Assembly (NCBI GenBank): GCA_048550035.1
Contig: JBLYYQ010000142.1
Span: forward strand, 1 to 6,319
Origin: JBLYYQ01 sp048550035
GTDB taxonomy: Bacteria > Nitrospinota_A > UBA7883 > JBLYYQ01
Direction of reading: 5' to 3'
Length of the DNA: 6,319 bases
Shown: piece by piece, positions 1-6,091 of the stretch
How the letters are laid out: every line of letters starts with the position of its first letter
Position numbering within the stretch: position 1 is the stretch's first letter
Program-made: the position numbers and the translations under genes
Notes under the pieces: generated by a model
Databases searched by the model: none
The model's input: the letters and a program-made list of their open reading frames with translations, nothing else
Told to the model about the DNA's origin: nothing

Positions 1-2
1 AT

Positions 3-80
3 TCATCTGATGATTACAATATTACTGATCTCTATAATCGTTTAGAAACTATAATTAGGAAAATAGCAAAAGTAACATAA
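3..80 (+). CDS. C-terminal end of an upstream gene, possibly BatD-like (partial)
   Basis: An open frame runs from the left edge (first full codon at 3) for 25 codons to a TAA at 78-80. The tail is hydrophilic and ends in the residues RKIAKVT. Its stop codon overlaps the start of the batE-like gene by one base (TAATG), so the two are very likely one translationally coupled operon. In bat operons the gene just before batE is usually batD, a large periplasmic and membrane protein, and a short charged cytoplasmic tail would fit. That identity rests only on position; the 25 residues carry no recognisable motif. Confidence 0.5.
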   Translation, partial: SSDDYNITDLYNRLETIIRKIAKVT

Positions 81-808
81 TGAACATACTTTCGATCATA
101 ATTGCTCTCACTGTTGCGACAACAGTGATTGATGAATCTACCACTTTCTATAATGAAGGTAATCGACTCGTTCGTGAGAGCTCATACAGCTTAGCGCTTG
201 AAAGTTATAATAAACTTACAGTTGCAAATCCAGAGTTAGAATATAACAGAGGATTTGCCTATTTTCAGTTAGGTAATCTAGGCAAAGCAATGCTCCATTT
301 TAACCGTGCGTTACTTTACGAACCGGCTCATAAGAATGCTTTAATAGCAATTAAAGAACTGAACAAGATCAAGTTTAATAAAGTCGATATGGAAGATGAA
401 TTGATGATTCAATCTGGGCTATTATACAAAATTTCTTATAATCAGATATTATCAATCGGAGTAATAATCGTATTTTTATTAGCAATTTCGACTATCTTTA
501 TGATTTTCAAGACCAAAAGCGAAGCGGCAGAACAGGTCACGCTATTACTTTTAGTTCTATTTTTTCTTACATCTTCATTTGGATTATTAAAGTTTTATTT
601 TTCTTATCACGATAATAGAGGAGTAGTGACAAGTAAAGAAGCCAAAGTCTATCGAAATAGCAGCATTAACTCTGATCATATATTGACTGCCCATGAAGCA
701 ACAATTTTAAAAATTCTCTCATACGAAGGCAGTTTTGCAAAGATAGAGCTCTCCAATCAGCTAGTAGGGTGGGTGGATAAAAATAAAATTGAACGGATAA
801 AAATTTGA
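80..808 (+). CDS. batE: BatE-like TPR and SH3-domain membrane protein
   Basis: This 242-residue protein has the order expected of BatE from the Bat aerotolerance operon. A hydrophobic N-terminal signal or anchor segment (about 1-17) comes first, then two TPR-like helical repeats (about 21-52 and 53-86, the second with the RGFAYFQLGN and ALLYEPAHKNAL patterns). Two strong membrane segments follow (about 122-143 and 153-174), and a C-terminal bacterial SH3-like domain (about 183-241) ends in the typical GWVDKNKIERI strand. The topology suggests a periplasmic TPR part and an SH3-like part outside the cytoplasm, probably for protein-protein or wall contacts. The start at 80 overlaps the upstream stop and has no good Shine-Dalgarno sequence nearby, so expression probably depends on coupling. 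BatE function is poorly defined; aerotolerance and envelope integrity have been proposed. A generic TPR/SH3 protein outside the Bat family is the alternative. Confidence 0.68.
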   Translation: MNILSIIIALTVATTVIDESTTFYNEGNRLVRESSYSLALESYNKLTVANPELEYNRGFAYFQLGNLGKAMLHFNRALLYEPAHKNALIAIKELNKIKFNKVDMEDELMIQSGLLYKISYNQILSIGVIIVFLLAISTIFMIFKTKSEAAEQVTLLLLVLFFLTSSFGLLKFYFSYHDNRGVVTSKEAKVYRNSSINSDHILTAHEATILKILSYEGSFAKIELSNQLVGWVDKNKIERIKI

Positions 809-898
809 TAACATCCGCTGATGATTTTACTTGATTTTTAATTTTAGATTAGATAGTGTTTAAATAACGAACTAACAAAACAGATAGGGATTGATTAT

Positions 899-1225
899 AT
901 GGCTAATTCGACACTAGAAATTACTGATGACAATTTTGATAGTACAGTTTTAAAATCAGAAATGCTATCGCTGGTTGATTTTTGGGCTGAGTGGTGTGCG
1001 CCTTGCCGCATAGTTGGTCCGATAATTGACGAACTTGCAGCTGAATATGGAGATAAAGTTAATATTGGCAAAGTTAATGTCGATGAGAATAACAAAATTG
1101 CAACTGAATATGGGATACGATCGATACCGACAATCCTACTGTTCAAGAATGGCAAAATTGTAAAACAGATTGTTGGTGTTCGCTCTAAGGAAGAGTTGAA
1201 GAGTGAAATTGATAGTAATAGCTAA
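899..1225 (+). CDS. trxA: Thioredoxin
   Basis: This is a complete 108-residue classical thioredoxin, a cytoplasmic dithiol-disulfide oxidoreductase reduced by thioredoxin reductase. It has no signal peptide. Visible family marks are the redox motif WCAPC at 32-36 (Cys33 and Cys36), the buried acid Asp27 in VDFWAEW, Pro41 after the active-site helix, the cis-proline loop SIPT (Pro77) and the LFKNGK beta-turn at 81-86. Ala replaces the usual Gly between the cysteines and Arg37 the usual Lys; both occur in natural thioredoxins, though the Gly-to-Ala change can shift redox potential. The ATG at 899 is preceded by AGGGA at 886-890, eight bases away. It lies 90 bases after the batE-like gene on the same strand, so it may be cotranscribed or have its own promoter. 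A longer open frame lies on the opposite strand here but is only a shadow. Confidence 0.95.
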   Translation: MANSTLEITDDNFDSTVLKSEMLSLVDFWAEWCAPCRIVGPIIDELAAEYGDKVNIGKVNVDENNKIATEYGIRSIPTILLFKNGKIVKQIVGVRSKEELKSEIDSNS

Positions 1226-1307
1226 ACTTCCTCTGCAATATTATTTCCATCCGTAAAGTGGTGCTACCCTCACAAGCTCTATTTACTAACTTACACTGAT
1301 ATTGTTA

Positions 1308-2708
1308 TCACGGTTTTATAGGATTGTGAGCAGATTTGTTTTTGGTAGTACCAATCTTAATGTATGAGTAATTAGGATCAATTTTCTTGGCAGCTGCAAA
1401 CTCGTCACTTGCCTTATTATATTGCAATGTTTTTTCATAGGCAAGTCCTAGTAAAGTTCGAATCATCGGATTTGATTGATTAGCATCGCGTGATTTCTCA
1501 AGTAGCGAAACTGCTTGATCGAAGAGTCGATTTCTATAATATACCTCACCTAAACTATAGTAACAGAATCCAAGATATGGCTCATCACTGACAATTTTTG
1601 CAGCTTTGTCATAATGTACTAATTGATCATTTACTTTTCCAGTTTTGGCTGCGACCATCTGACCATCAATTATGCTGGATCGTGCATCAAAATATTTTCT
1701 TAATTTATCAACAATTTTTTTGTCAGGAGTATTAAAAAGGGTTGATGAATCTGCTCGATAGTTGGCAAGTGCAATAAAGTTGTCAGCTGACCTTTTATAA
1801 CCTGCATCATTATTAGGATGCTTATATTTAACACGTCTTTTTATAGATGAAAAGTCATCATTGAGGCTGCTTTTTGCTTGATTAAATTTATTGCCATCTG
1901 TGATGTAGAATGAGAGGAGGCTATAGAAATTACTCTGTTCAAGTAACGAGCGTTGCGAGTAAATACTTTTTTTGCGCAGAGTGTCAAGAGTTAGTGGCTT
2001 TTGATTTTTAAATCCAAGCATAAGTATGTCAGAGCGGAGTGGATTGATATTAGAATACCAATATGTTGCACCATCAAACTCTTGATTAAACCAGTCTATG
2101 ATGGTAAATAACTCATGTTTCTCATAAGCGCCAAGTGGCACCCAAAGAGCAAATGCTCCTTGCTCTGTCAGCTTAGATTTGATGGTTTTGATCAATTTAG
2201 GTGTGAGTTTAAATGAGCGTAAATCTACAGTAATATAATCAAAGCTCTGCTCTGATTTTCCAATCCACCGTGATGGTTTTTTCAGTGCGATATTAAGATT
2301 TTTACCATTAAAATAGTCACTTCCTAGATATGAAAATTCCTGTATCGCATCTATCAAAGTTTCATTTTGCTCTACAATATTTACTTTCGCTGCTTGATAC
2401 TGATGTAATACAATAATGCTATCGTCTGTACTCATTCCAAGAATAGCAGCGTTATCAATATCATGATCTAAAAACAAGATCGGATATAATGCTTTACGCC
2501 TCGCATCATCAAATTGCCATGCGATAAGGTTGTCATCGATATAAAATTTTAGATCTTGCTTGTTACTATTCCCGGTAACAACAACTTTTCCATCTCGCGA
2601 TTTTTTTTCAAACAGTTTTGAATCAGCAGACGCCTCGTATGAAATCAATGTTAAAGTTATAGATAATATCAACGAGAGGGTGGTAGTAAAAATAAATTTC
2701 AAACTCAT
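1308..2708 (-). CDS. Exported spermidine-synthase-like domain protein with C-terminal TPRs
   Basis: This is a 466-residue protein. Residues 1-28 form a signal peptide (hydrophobic 9-23, likely cleavage after ASA at 26-28). Residues about 40-235 resemble the polyamine aminopropyltransferase (spermidine synthase-like) fold: AAILGMSTDD at 87-96 where a Gly-rich SAM loop is expected, KVNIVEQN at 108-115 where the acidic ribose-binding residue sits, FDYITVDL at 156-163, and the late strand GAFALWVP at 184-191. The Gly-rich loop is degraded, so catalysis is doubtful. Residues about 379-412 and 413-446 are two good TPRs. The middle (about 236-378) is helical and unassigned. The start at 2708 overlaps the stop of the upstream beta-helix gene by three bases (ATGA) and has a strong AAGGAG ribosome binding site. 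The likely location is periplasmic or outer-envelope, with a scaffold or binding role. Precise function is unknown. Confidence 0.7.
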   Translation of the reverse strand: MSLKFIFTTTLSLILSITLTLISYEASADSKLFEKKSRDGKVVVTGNSNKQDLKFYIDDNLIAWQFDDARRKALYPILFLDHDIDNAAILGMSTDDSIIVLHQYQAAKVNIVEQNETLIDAIQEFSYLGSDYFNGKNLNIALKKPSRWIGKSEQSFDYITVDLRSFKLTPKLIKTIKSKLTEQGAFALWVPLGAYEKHELFTIIDWFNQEFDGATYWYSNINPLRSDILMLGFKNQKPLTLDTLRKKSIYSQRSLLEQSNFYSLLSFYITDGNKFNQAKSSLNDDFSSIKRRVKYKHPNNDAGYKRSADNFIALANYRADSSTLFNTPDKKIVDKLRKYFDARSSIIDGQMVAAKTGKVNDQLVHYDKAAKIVSDEPYLGFCYYSLGEVYYRNRLFDQAVSLLEKSRDANQSNPMIRTLLGLAYEKTLQYNKASDEFAAAKKIDPNYSYIKIGTTKNKSAHNPIKP

Positions 2709-3505
2709 CGCTTGCTCCTTAGTTCAATTTTCGTTGCAGACTTGATTCTTTGCTCACTTTGATAAACGGCCGGTGGCAACATAATGCCAGGACTAACCCA
2801 ACATCCAGCCCCGATAAATGTGCCAGGTGAGGTAACCACATTACAACCTATTTCAACATAATCGCCAATAATTGCACCTAGCTTCGTTAGGTTAGTATTA
2901 TAAGATTTCTGATTAGCATATACCGTTATCTCATTATAATTTCCATTTCGAATATCAGACTCCAGACGAAATTTTAAATTAGCAATTTTCGTGCCAGCTC
3001 CAAGATTGACATATGAGCCAATAATTGAATCGCCTATATATGCAAAATGACCTGCCGCAGAGTGATCCATAAGAATAGAATTTTTTATTTCAGTTGTATG
3101 ACCTACAATACTATTATTTCCGATTATCACATTGCCACGAATGTAGGCAGACTGCCTTATTTCACTATCAGAACCGATGATTGTAGGAGCTTTAATAATA
3201 GCTCCTTGTTCTAAGAAAGTATTCTTTTCTATCAGGATGCCTCCTTTTGAATAAAAATCAGCTGGAAGTAGAATAGAGTTTTCAATATGTAGCGAAATTT
3301 CGTAAAGTGAATTATCACTATTATATAGTTTGACAATCTTACCAAATGATTTCAATTGATCAAGCTGCTCATATTGATAATTTTCAAATTTGCGAGCTAT
3401 TAGTTGATTAATCTTAGGGATAATGTTCCAGATAAACTTCTCTTGAATAATATCAGTAATAAATTCAAACCTATTATCAGATTTGAAAAGTGTAAAAAAT
3501 TTCAT
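2705..3505 (-). CDS. GlmU-type left-handed beta-helix (hexapeptide repeat) acyltransferase-like protein
   Basis: This 266-residue protein has a non-catalytic-looking helical N-terminus (1-80) followed by hexapeptide repeats (about 85-242) of the left-handed beta-helix kind. The core matches the acetyltransferase half of GlmU: EIKNS at 139-143 (Lys141 where GlmU has its substrate-binding Lys), AGHFAYIGDS at 151-160 (His153 at the position of the catalytic His), and VNLGAGT at 166-172, followed by ANLK where GlmU has CNYDG. The N-terminal pyrophosphorylase domain of bifunctional GlmU is absent; its signature nucleotide-binding loop is not seen. The protein may acylate an amino-sugar or sugar nucleotide in envelope synthesis; the acyl donor and substrate are inferred only from the family. 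It is the first gene of a two-gene minus-strand unit with the TPR protein. No Shine-Dalgarno sequence is visible before the ATG. A stand-alone GlmU-like protein of the COG1208 type is the best description. Confidence 0.8.
   Translation of the reverse strand: MKFFTLFKSDNRFEFITDIIQEKFIWNIIPKINQLIARKFENYQYEQLDQLKSFGKIVKLYNSDNSLYEISLHIENSILLPADFYSKGGILIEKNTFLEQGAIIKAPTIIGSDSEIRQSAYIRGNVIIGNNSIVGHTTEIKNSILMDHSAAGHFAYIGDSIIGSYVNLGAGTKIANLKFRLESDIRNGNYNEITVYANQKSYNTNLTKLGAIIGDYVEIGCNVVTSPGTFIGAGCWVSPGIMLPPAVYQSEQRIKSATKIELRSKR
2715..2720 (-). promoter_or_regulatory. Strong Shine-Dalgarno sequence AAGGAG for the TPR protein gene
   Basis: Read on the minus strand, AAGGAG lies six bases before the ATG at 2708 and inside the last codons of the upstream beta-helix gene. 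It fixes the start of the downstream gene and shows that the left-hand host uses ordinary anti-SD initiation at least here, which argues mildly against a host group that neglects Shine-Dalgarno sequences. Confidence 0.8.
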
Positions 3506-3757
3506 ATGTTACAGTATATAATAGAGCGTTCAAATATAAAAACATTAATAAAATCAATAGTTTGCAAGCACTATTTTCTTAAAGTAAGGAGAGTGCGGGG
3601 ACAGATTAGCATGAAAATAGAGAAAGAACAATTGCTTTTATTTGAACAGAGAGGACTATCGCTTGGGACGATGAGCTGGTAAACTCCATAATCAACAAAA
3701 CCTATCCTACACTTATGTTTGCTATCTGCAAGTAGTATCTATGTATGGTTCTTCTGA

Positions 3758-3786
3758 TTGACCGTAGAGCTCAATTCTGTTAAAAT
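3758..3786 (+). promoter_or_regulatory. Near-consensus sigma70-type promoter for the jet operon
   Basis: TTGACC at 3758-3763 (five of six matches to the -35 consensus) and TAAAAT at 3781-3786 (five of six to the -10) are separated by exactly 17 bases. Transcription would start near 3793, giving a leader of about 120 bases before jetA at 3913. A second -10-like box, TATAGT at 3803-3808, lies just downstream but lacks a good -35. The position, strand and spacing fit, but the call is by pattern only. Confidence 0.6.
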
Positions 3787-3865
3787 TAGGATAGTATGGG
3801 ACTATAGTTATCACATTTATTTGAGCGGAGTCAAGGGAAAAATCCAAAATACAATAAGGATTCTG

Positions 3866-3881
3866 ACGGTTAGCGAACTGT
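3866..3881 (+). promoter_or_regulatory. Small hairpin in the presumed jetA leader
   Basis: ACGGTT and AACTGT can pair as a six-base stem (one G-U pair in RNA) around a four-base loop AGCG. A perfect eight-base palindrome, GTAGCTAC, follows at 3887-3894. There is no U-run after either, so they are not an obvious terminator. They sit 19-47 bases before the jetA ATG and could be a protein-binding site or affect translation; this may also be chance. Confidence 0.3.
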
Positions 3882-3912
3882 AAGCAGTAGCTACCACTAA
3901 GACTAGATCAGA

Positions 3913-5373
3913 ATGAAAGCGGACAAAACCATCGCCATTTACCGCCGCATACGCAATCAGCCGCTGTGGCGGTTACTCGCCTCTACCAACGGGGCGACGG
4001 TCGTTGGTCTGCTGCAGTCACATCTCTATGAAGAGGAGCGCAGCCTTCCAGCCTCGGTTCTGTTTGATCGGCTGACGCTGGATCTGGAAGATCTTCGTGC
4101 TCAAGGGGACGATTTTCCGCAGACGGCACAGGCTTATGTGTTGAACTGGTTGAATGACGGGTACCTCGCAAGGCGATTCCCGCCAGGTGCCACCGAGGAG
4201 GAGTATGAACTCTCGACGGCCACAGTAGAGGCGATTCGGTTTGTGTCCGCCATAGCTGAACCCCATTCGGCGGCGACCGAGAGCCGCCTGTCGTTGGTGA
4301 TCCAGTCCCTGGTCGGGCTGGCCGAGGATACCGATACCGATAAATCCCGCCGAATCGACCGCCTGCAGGCGGAGCAGGCACGAATAGACAAGGAGATCAA
4401 TGCAATCCAGAAGGGACAGATGCGCGTTCTACCGCGTGATACTGCCCTAGAGCGGACGCGGGAGATCATTTCCCTTGCTGATGATCTGACGGGCGATTTT
4501 CGCCGGGTGCGTGATCAGTTCGAACAGCTCAATCGGGAGTTGCGGGAGCGCATTATAGATAGCGATGGCAATCGGGGCGAGGTGCTCGACTCACTGTTTG
4601 CTGGCATCGATCTGATCGCGGAGAGCGAGGCAGGTCGGACCTTCTCCGCCTTCTGGCGTCTACTCATGGATTTCGAGCAGACGGCGATGTTGGAAGAATC
4701 CATAGAAAGTGTGATGTCACGCGAGTTTGCCAGTGAACTGGACAGGCGGGAGGGCCGTTTTCTCCGGCGCTTGTCCAATAATCTACTTAATCAGGGTGGC
4801 GCGGTCCATAAGGTGTTTAAGACCTTTGCCAGTAGTCTTAAACACTTCGTGCAAAGTCGTGACTATCTCGAGCAGCGCCGTGTTAGCCAGCTACTTAAGG
4901 AGGCTCAACGTGCCGCACTAACGGTCAAGAATGAAGTCAAGGCAACCGAGTCTCTGGAGTATTCCCTTGATCTGAGCAGCAGCAGCTTGCGTTCCCTCTC
5001 CCAATGGGTACTCTATGACCCGTCATTGCAGGCGAAGCCAGAGGCGATGTGTGAGGGGGAATCACCGCCCATCGATCTGGAATCGTTCAGTGAATTGGTG
5101 GCGCAGTCAGAGATCGACTTTCGCACATTGAAAGAACATGTATCTTCCTTGCTCGAACAGCGTGACCAGGTCTCGATTGGTGATGTATTGGAGTACTTTC
5201 CGGCCTCGCAGGGACTGGGCAGTGTGGTCGGACTGCTGGATCTGGGCAGTCGTCATGGCATCAAGGGCAATAGTGTCGAGAAGGTGGAATGGGTGGGGGA
5301 AGACAAACTGGGGCGCTGTGCCCGAATTCCAAAAATCTATTTCTTGAGGGATGTATTAGATGAACTGGTCTGA
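3913..5373 (+). CDS. jetA: Wadjet type I subunit JetA (DUF3375, MksF-like kleisin)
   Basis: This 486-residue protein has the size and layout of DUF3375 proteins, the kleisin subunit of type I Wadjet. The N-terminus (about 8-115) has the family pattern: QPLWRLLAS, then helices, then YVLNWLNDGYLARRFPPGATEEEYELS, a winged-helix-like region that ends in a beta-turn. Residues about 140-215 are charged and heptad-like, consistent with a coiled coil. The C-terminal part (about 395-486) ends in a second winged-helix-like segment with KVEWVGEDKLGRCARIPKIYF. In the complex JetA bridges the JetC heads and recruits JetB; it acts on plasmid DNA in the cytoplasm. An in-frame TAG at 3904-3906 rules out an upstream start, so 3913 is the first possible ATG, and it fits the family. 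No clear Shine-Dalgarno sequence precedes it, so initiation may be weak. The gene overlaps jetB by 14 bases. Its G+C content is well above that of the genes to the left. Confidence 0.92.
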   Translation: MKADKTIAIYRRIRNQPLWRLLASTNGATVVGLLQSHLYEEERSLPASVLFDRLTLDLEDLRAQGDDFPQTAQAYVLNWLNDGYLARRFPPGATEEEYELSTATVEAIRFVSAIAEPHSAATESRLSLVIQSLVGLAEDTDTDKSRRIDRLQAEQARIDKEINAIQKGQMRVLPRDTALERTREIISLADDLTGDFRRVRDQFEQLNRELRERIIDSDGNRGEVLDSLFAGIDLIAESEAGRTFSAFWRLLMDFEQTAMLEESIESVMSREFASELDRREGRFLRRLSNNLLNQGGAVHKVFKTFASSLKHFVQSRDYLEQRRVSQLLKEAQRAALTVKNEVKATESLEYSLDLSSSSLRSLSQWVLYDPSLQAKPEAMCEGESPPIDLESFSELVAQSEIDFRTLKEHVSSLLEQRDQVSIGDVLEYFPASQGLGSVVGLLDLGSRHGIKGNSVEKVEWVGEDKLGRCARIPKIYFLRDVLDELV

Positions 5374-6091
5374 CTCTATGCCTGAAGAAAGTGCGCCTGA
5401 AGATGGGGCGTCAGAAGGAGATATGATGATGGCAGAGGATACTGAACAGGAGTCATTCCAGTCACTCTATCGTGGCGACAGCGGCGAGTTATCACTGGAT
5501 GCTCGTCGGGTATTGGTGCAACTACTTACTGGGCCGTCACTGGATGGTCAGCGGCACTCCAAGCTCTGGCCAATCCTGATTCGTGATGAAACGGCGATCT
5601 GCAGCCGATTATCTGACCTGTTTCTGCAGTTGGTAATTGACCGCGACCTGCAAGTTGCCTTTACCCGTCAGGCGGAAACGGGTGACCTGGAAGTTCCCCG
5701 ACTCCTGCGCCGCGCCAATTTGACCTTTCTCTACTCCATTCTGCTACTCCACCTGCGCCAGCGACTCACCCAAGCCGAAGCCCATGGCGACCGTGCGGTG
5801 GTGTCGACTGAAGATATCGTCGAGTTTCTCGGTGTTTACGAACAGGTCGGCAATACCGACCGGTCGGGGTTCGAGAAGTGCATCCATGCATCGATTAAGA
5901 AGGCCAAGGAACACAACATCTTGCGCAAGATTCGGTCTAGTGAGGATCGCTTTGAAGTTTCACCCACGCTGAAGCTTCTTTTCTCCGCCGAAGAGATCCA
6001 GGCACTGACACAAATTTACCACGACAAGCGAGCGCCTGAGGGGTTGTCTGAACAAGATGATGAGATGCAATCAGGGGATGATAATAAATGA
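5360..6091 (+). CDS. jetB: Wadjet type I subunit JetB (DUF4194, MksE-like KITE protein)
   Basis: This protein is up to 243 residues, the usual size of DUF4194 proteins, the KITE-type partner that binds the kleisin and DNA in Wadjet. Conserved-looking parts are SLDARRVLVQLLTGPSLDG at about 45-63, the following HSKLWPIL (66-73), the helix RLSDLFLQLVIDRDLQVAF at 83-101, and the C-terminal winged-helix region (about 150-210) with EDIVEFLGVY and ILRKIRSSEDRFEVSPTLKLLF. Residues 1-35 are acidic and look disordered, as is the tail after 228. The ATG at 5360 overlaps jetA by 14 bases and has GAGGG at 5346-5350, nine bases upstream. Three in-frame ATGs at 5423, 5426 and 5429 follow a stronger AAGGAG, so a start 21-23 residues later is quite possible. 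The gene ends by overlapping jetC by four bases. Confidence 0.9.
   Translation: MNWSDSMPEESAPEDGASEGDMMMAEDTEQESFQSLYRGDSGELSLDARRVLVQLLTGPSLDGQRHSKLWPILIRDETAICSRLSDLFLQLVIDRDLQVAFTRQAETGDLEVPRLLRRANLTFLYSILLLHLRQRLTQAEAHGDRAVVSTEDIVEFLGVYEQVGNTDRSGFEKCIHASIKKAKEHNILRKIRSSEDRFEVSPTLKLLFSAEEIQALTQIYHDKRAPEGLSEQDDEMQSGDDNK
5415..5420 (+). promoter_or_regulatory. Internal Shine-Dalgarno sequence that may set the real jetB start
   Basis: AAGGAG at 5415-5420 stands five and eight bases before in-frame ATGs at 5426 and 5429 (Met23 and Met24 of the longer reading). The spacing is better than for the 5360 start. The skipped residues are acidic and low in complexity, and the recognisable domain begins later, so a product of about 220 residues would keep it whole. 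Confidence 0.5.

Larger units (their letters stand above)
3506..3912. other. Gene-free junction between AT-rich left part and Wadjet operon
   Basis: No convincing gene is present in these 407 bases. The left end must hold the promoter of the minus-strand pair: AT-rich boxes reading TATTAT and TATACT on the minus strand lie at 3513-3523, only a few bases before the ATG, and a TATATTTG box lies at 3531-3538, but no -35 partner is convincing. At 3597-3607 is GGGGACAGATT, similar to the ends of small REP/RAYT-type repeats. A short frame from 3611 encodes 23 residues beginning MKIEKEQLLLFEQRG and then stops; a neighbouring frame stays open to a TAG at about 3735, so decayed coding sequence is possible but unproven. 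The right half holds the Wadjet promoter and leader. No tRNA, integrase gene or clear direct repeat was seen. Confidence 0.6.

Noticed and set aside
831..860. Candidate promoter for trxA (TTGATT at 831-836)
   Set aside because: At 17 bases downstream the -10 position reads TAGTGT, which matches only three of six consensus bases; AT-rich sequence makes such partial matches common.
895..1155. Minus-strand open frame of 86 codons
   Set aside because: It is the shadow of the unmistakable thioredoxin gene on the plus strand.
1226..1307. Terminator between the convergent trxA and TPR genes
   Set aside because: A bidirectional terminator is expected here, but no stable stem with a T-run is visible in the 82 bases.
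3513..3538. Promoter for the minus-strand pair (TATTAT/TATACT, or a Bacteroidota-like TATATTTG box)
   Set aside because: The first two lie so close to the ATG that the leader would be nearly absent, and none has a convincing -35 partner at the correct distance.
3404..3682. Plus-strand open frame of 92 codons
   Set aside because: Its first third lies over the well-supported minus-strand beta-helix gene, it has no ribosome binding site, and no domain is recognisable. Only the short segment from 3611 is discussed, as possible decayed sequence.
3983..4778. Several minus-strand open frames over jetA
   Set aside because: They are long because of the higher G+C content, carry Arg/Ser/Pro-rich translations without domains, and conflict with the clear DUF3375 gene.
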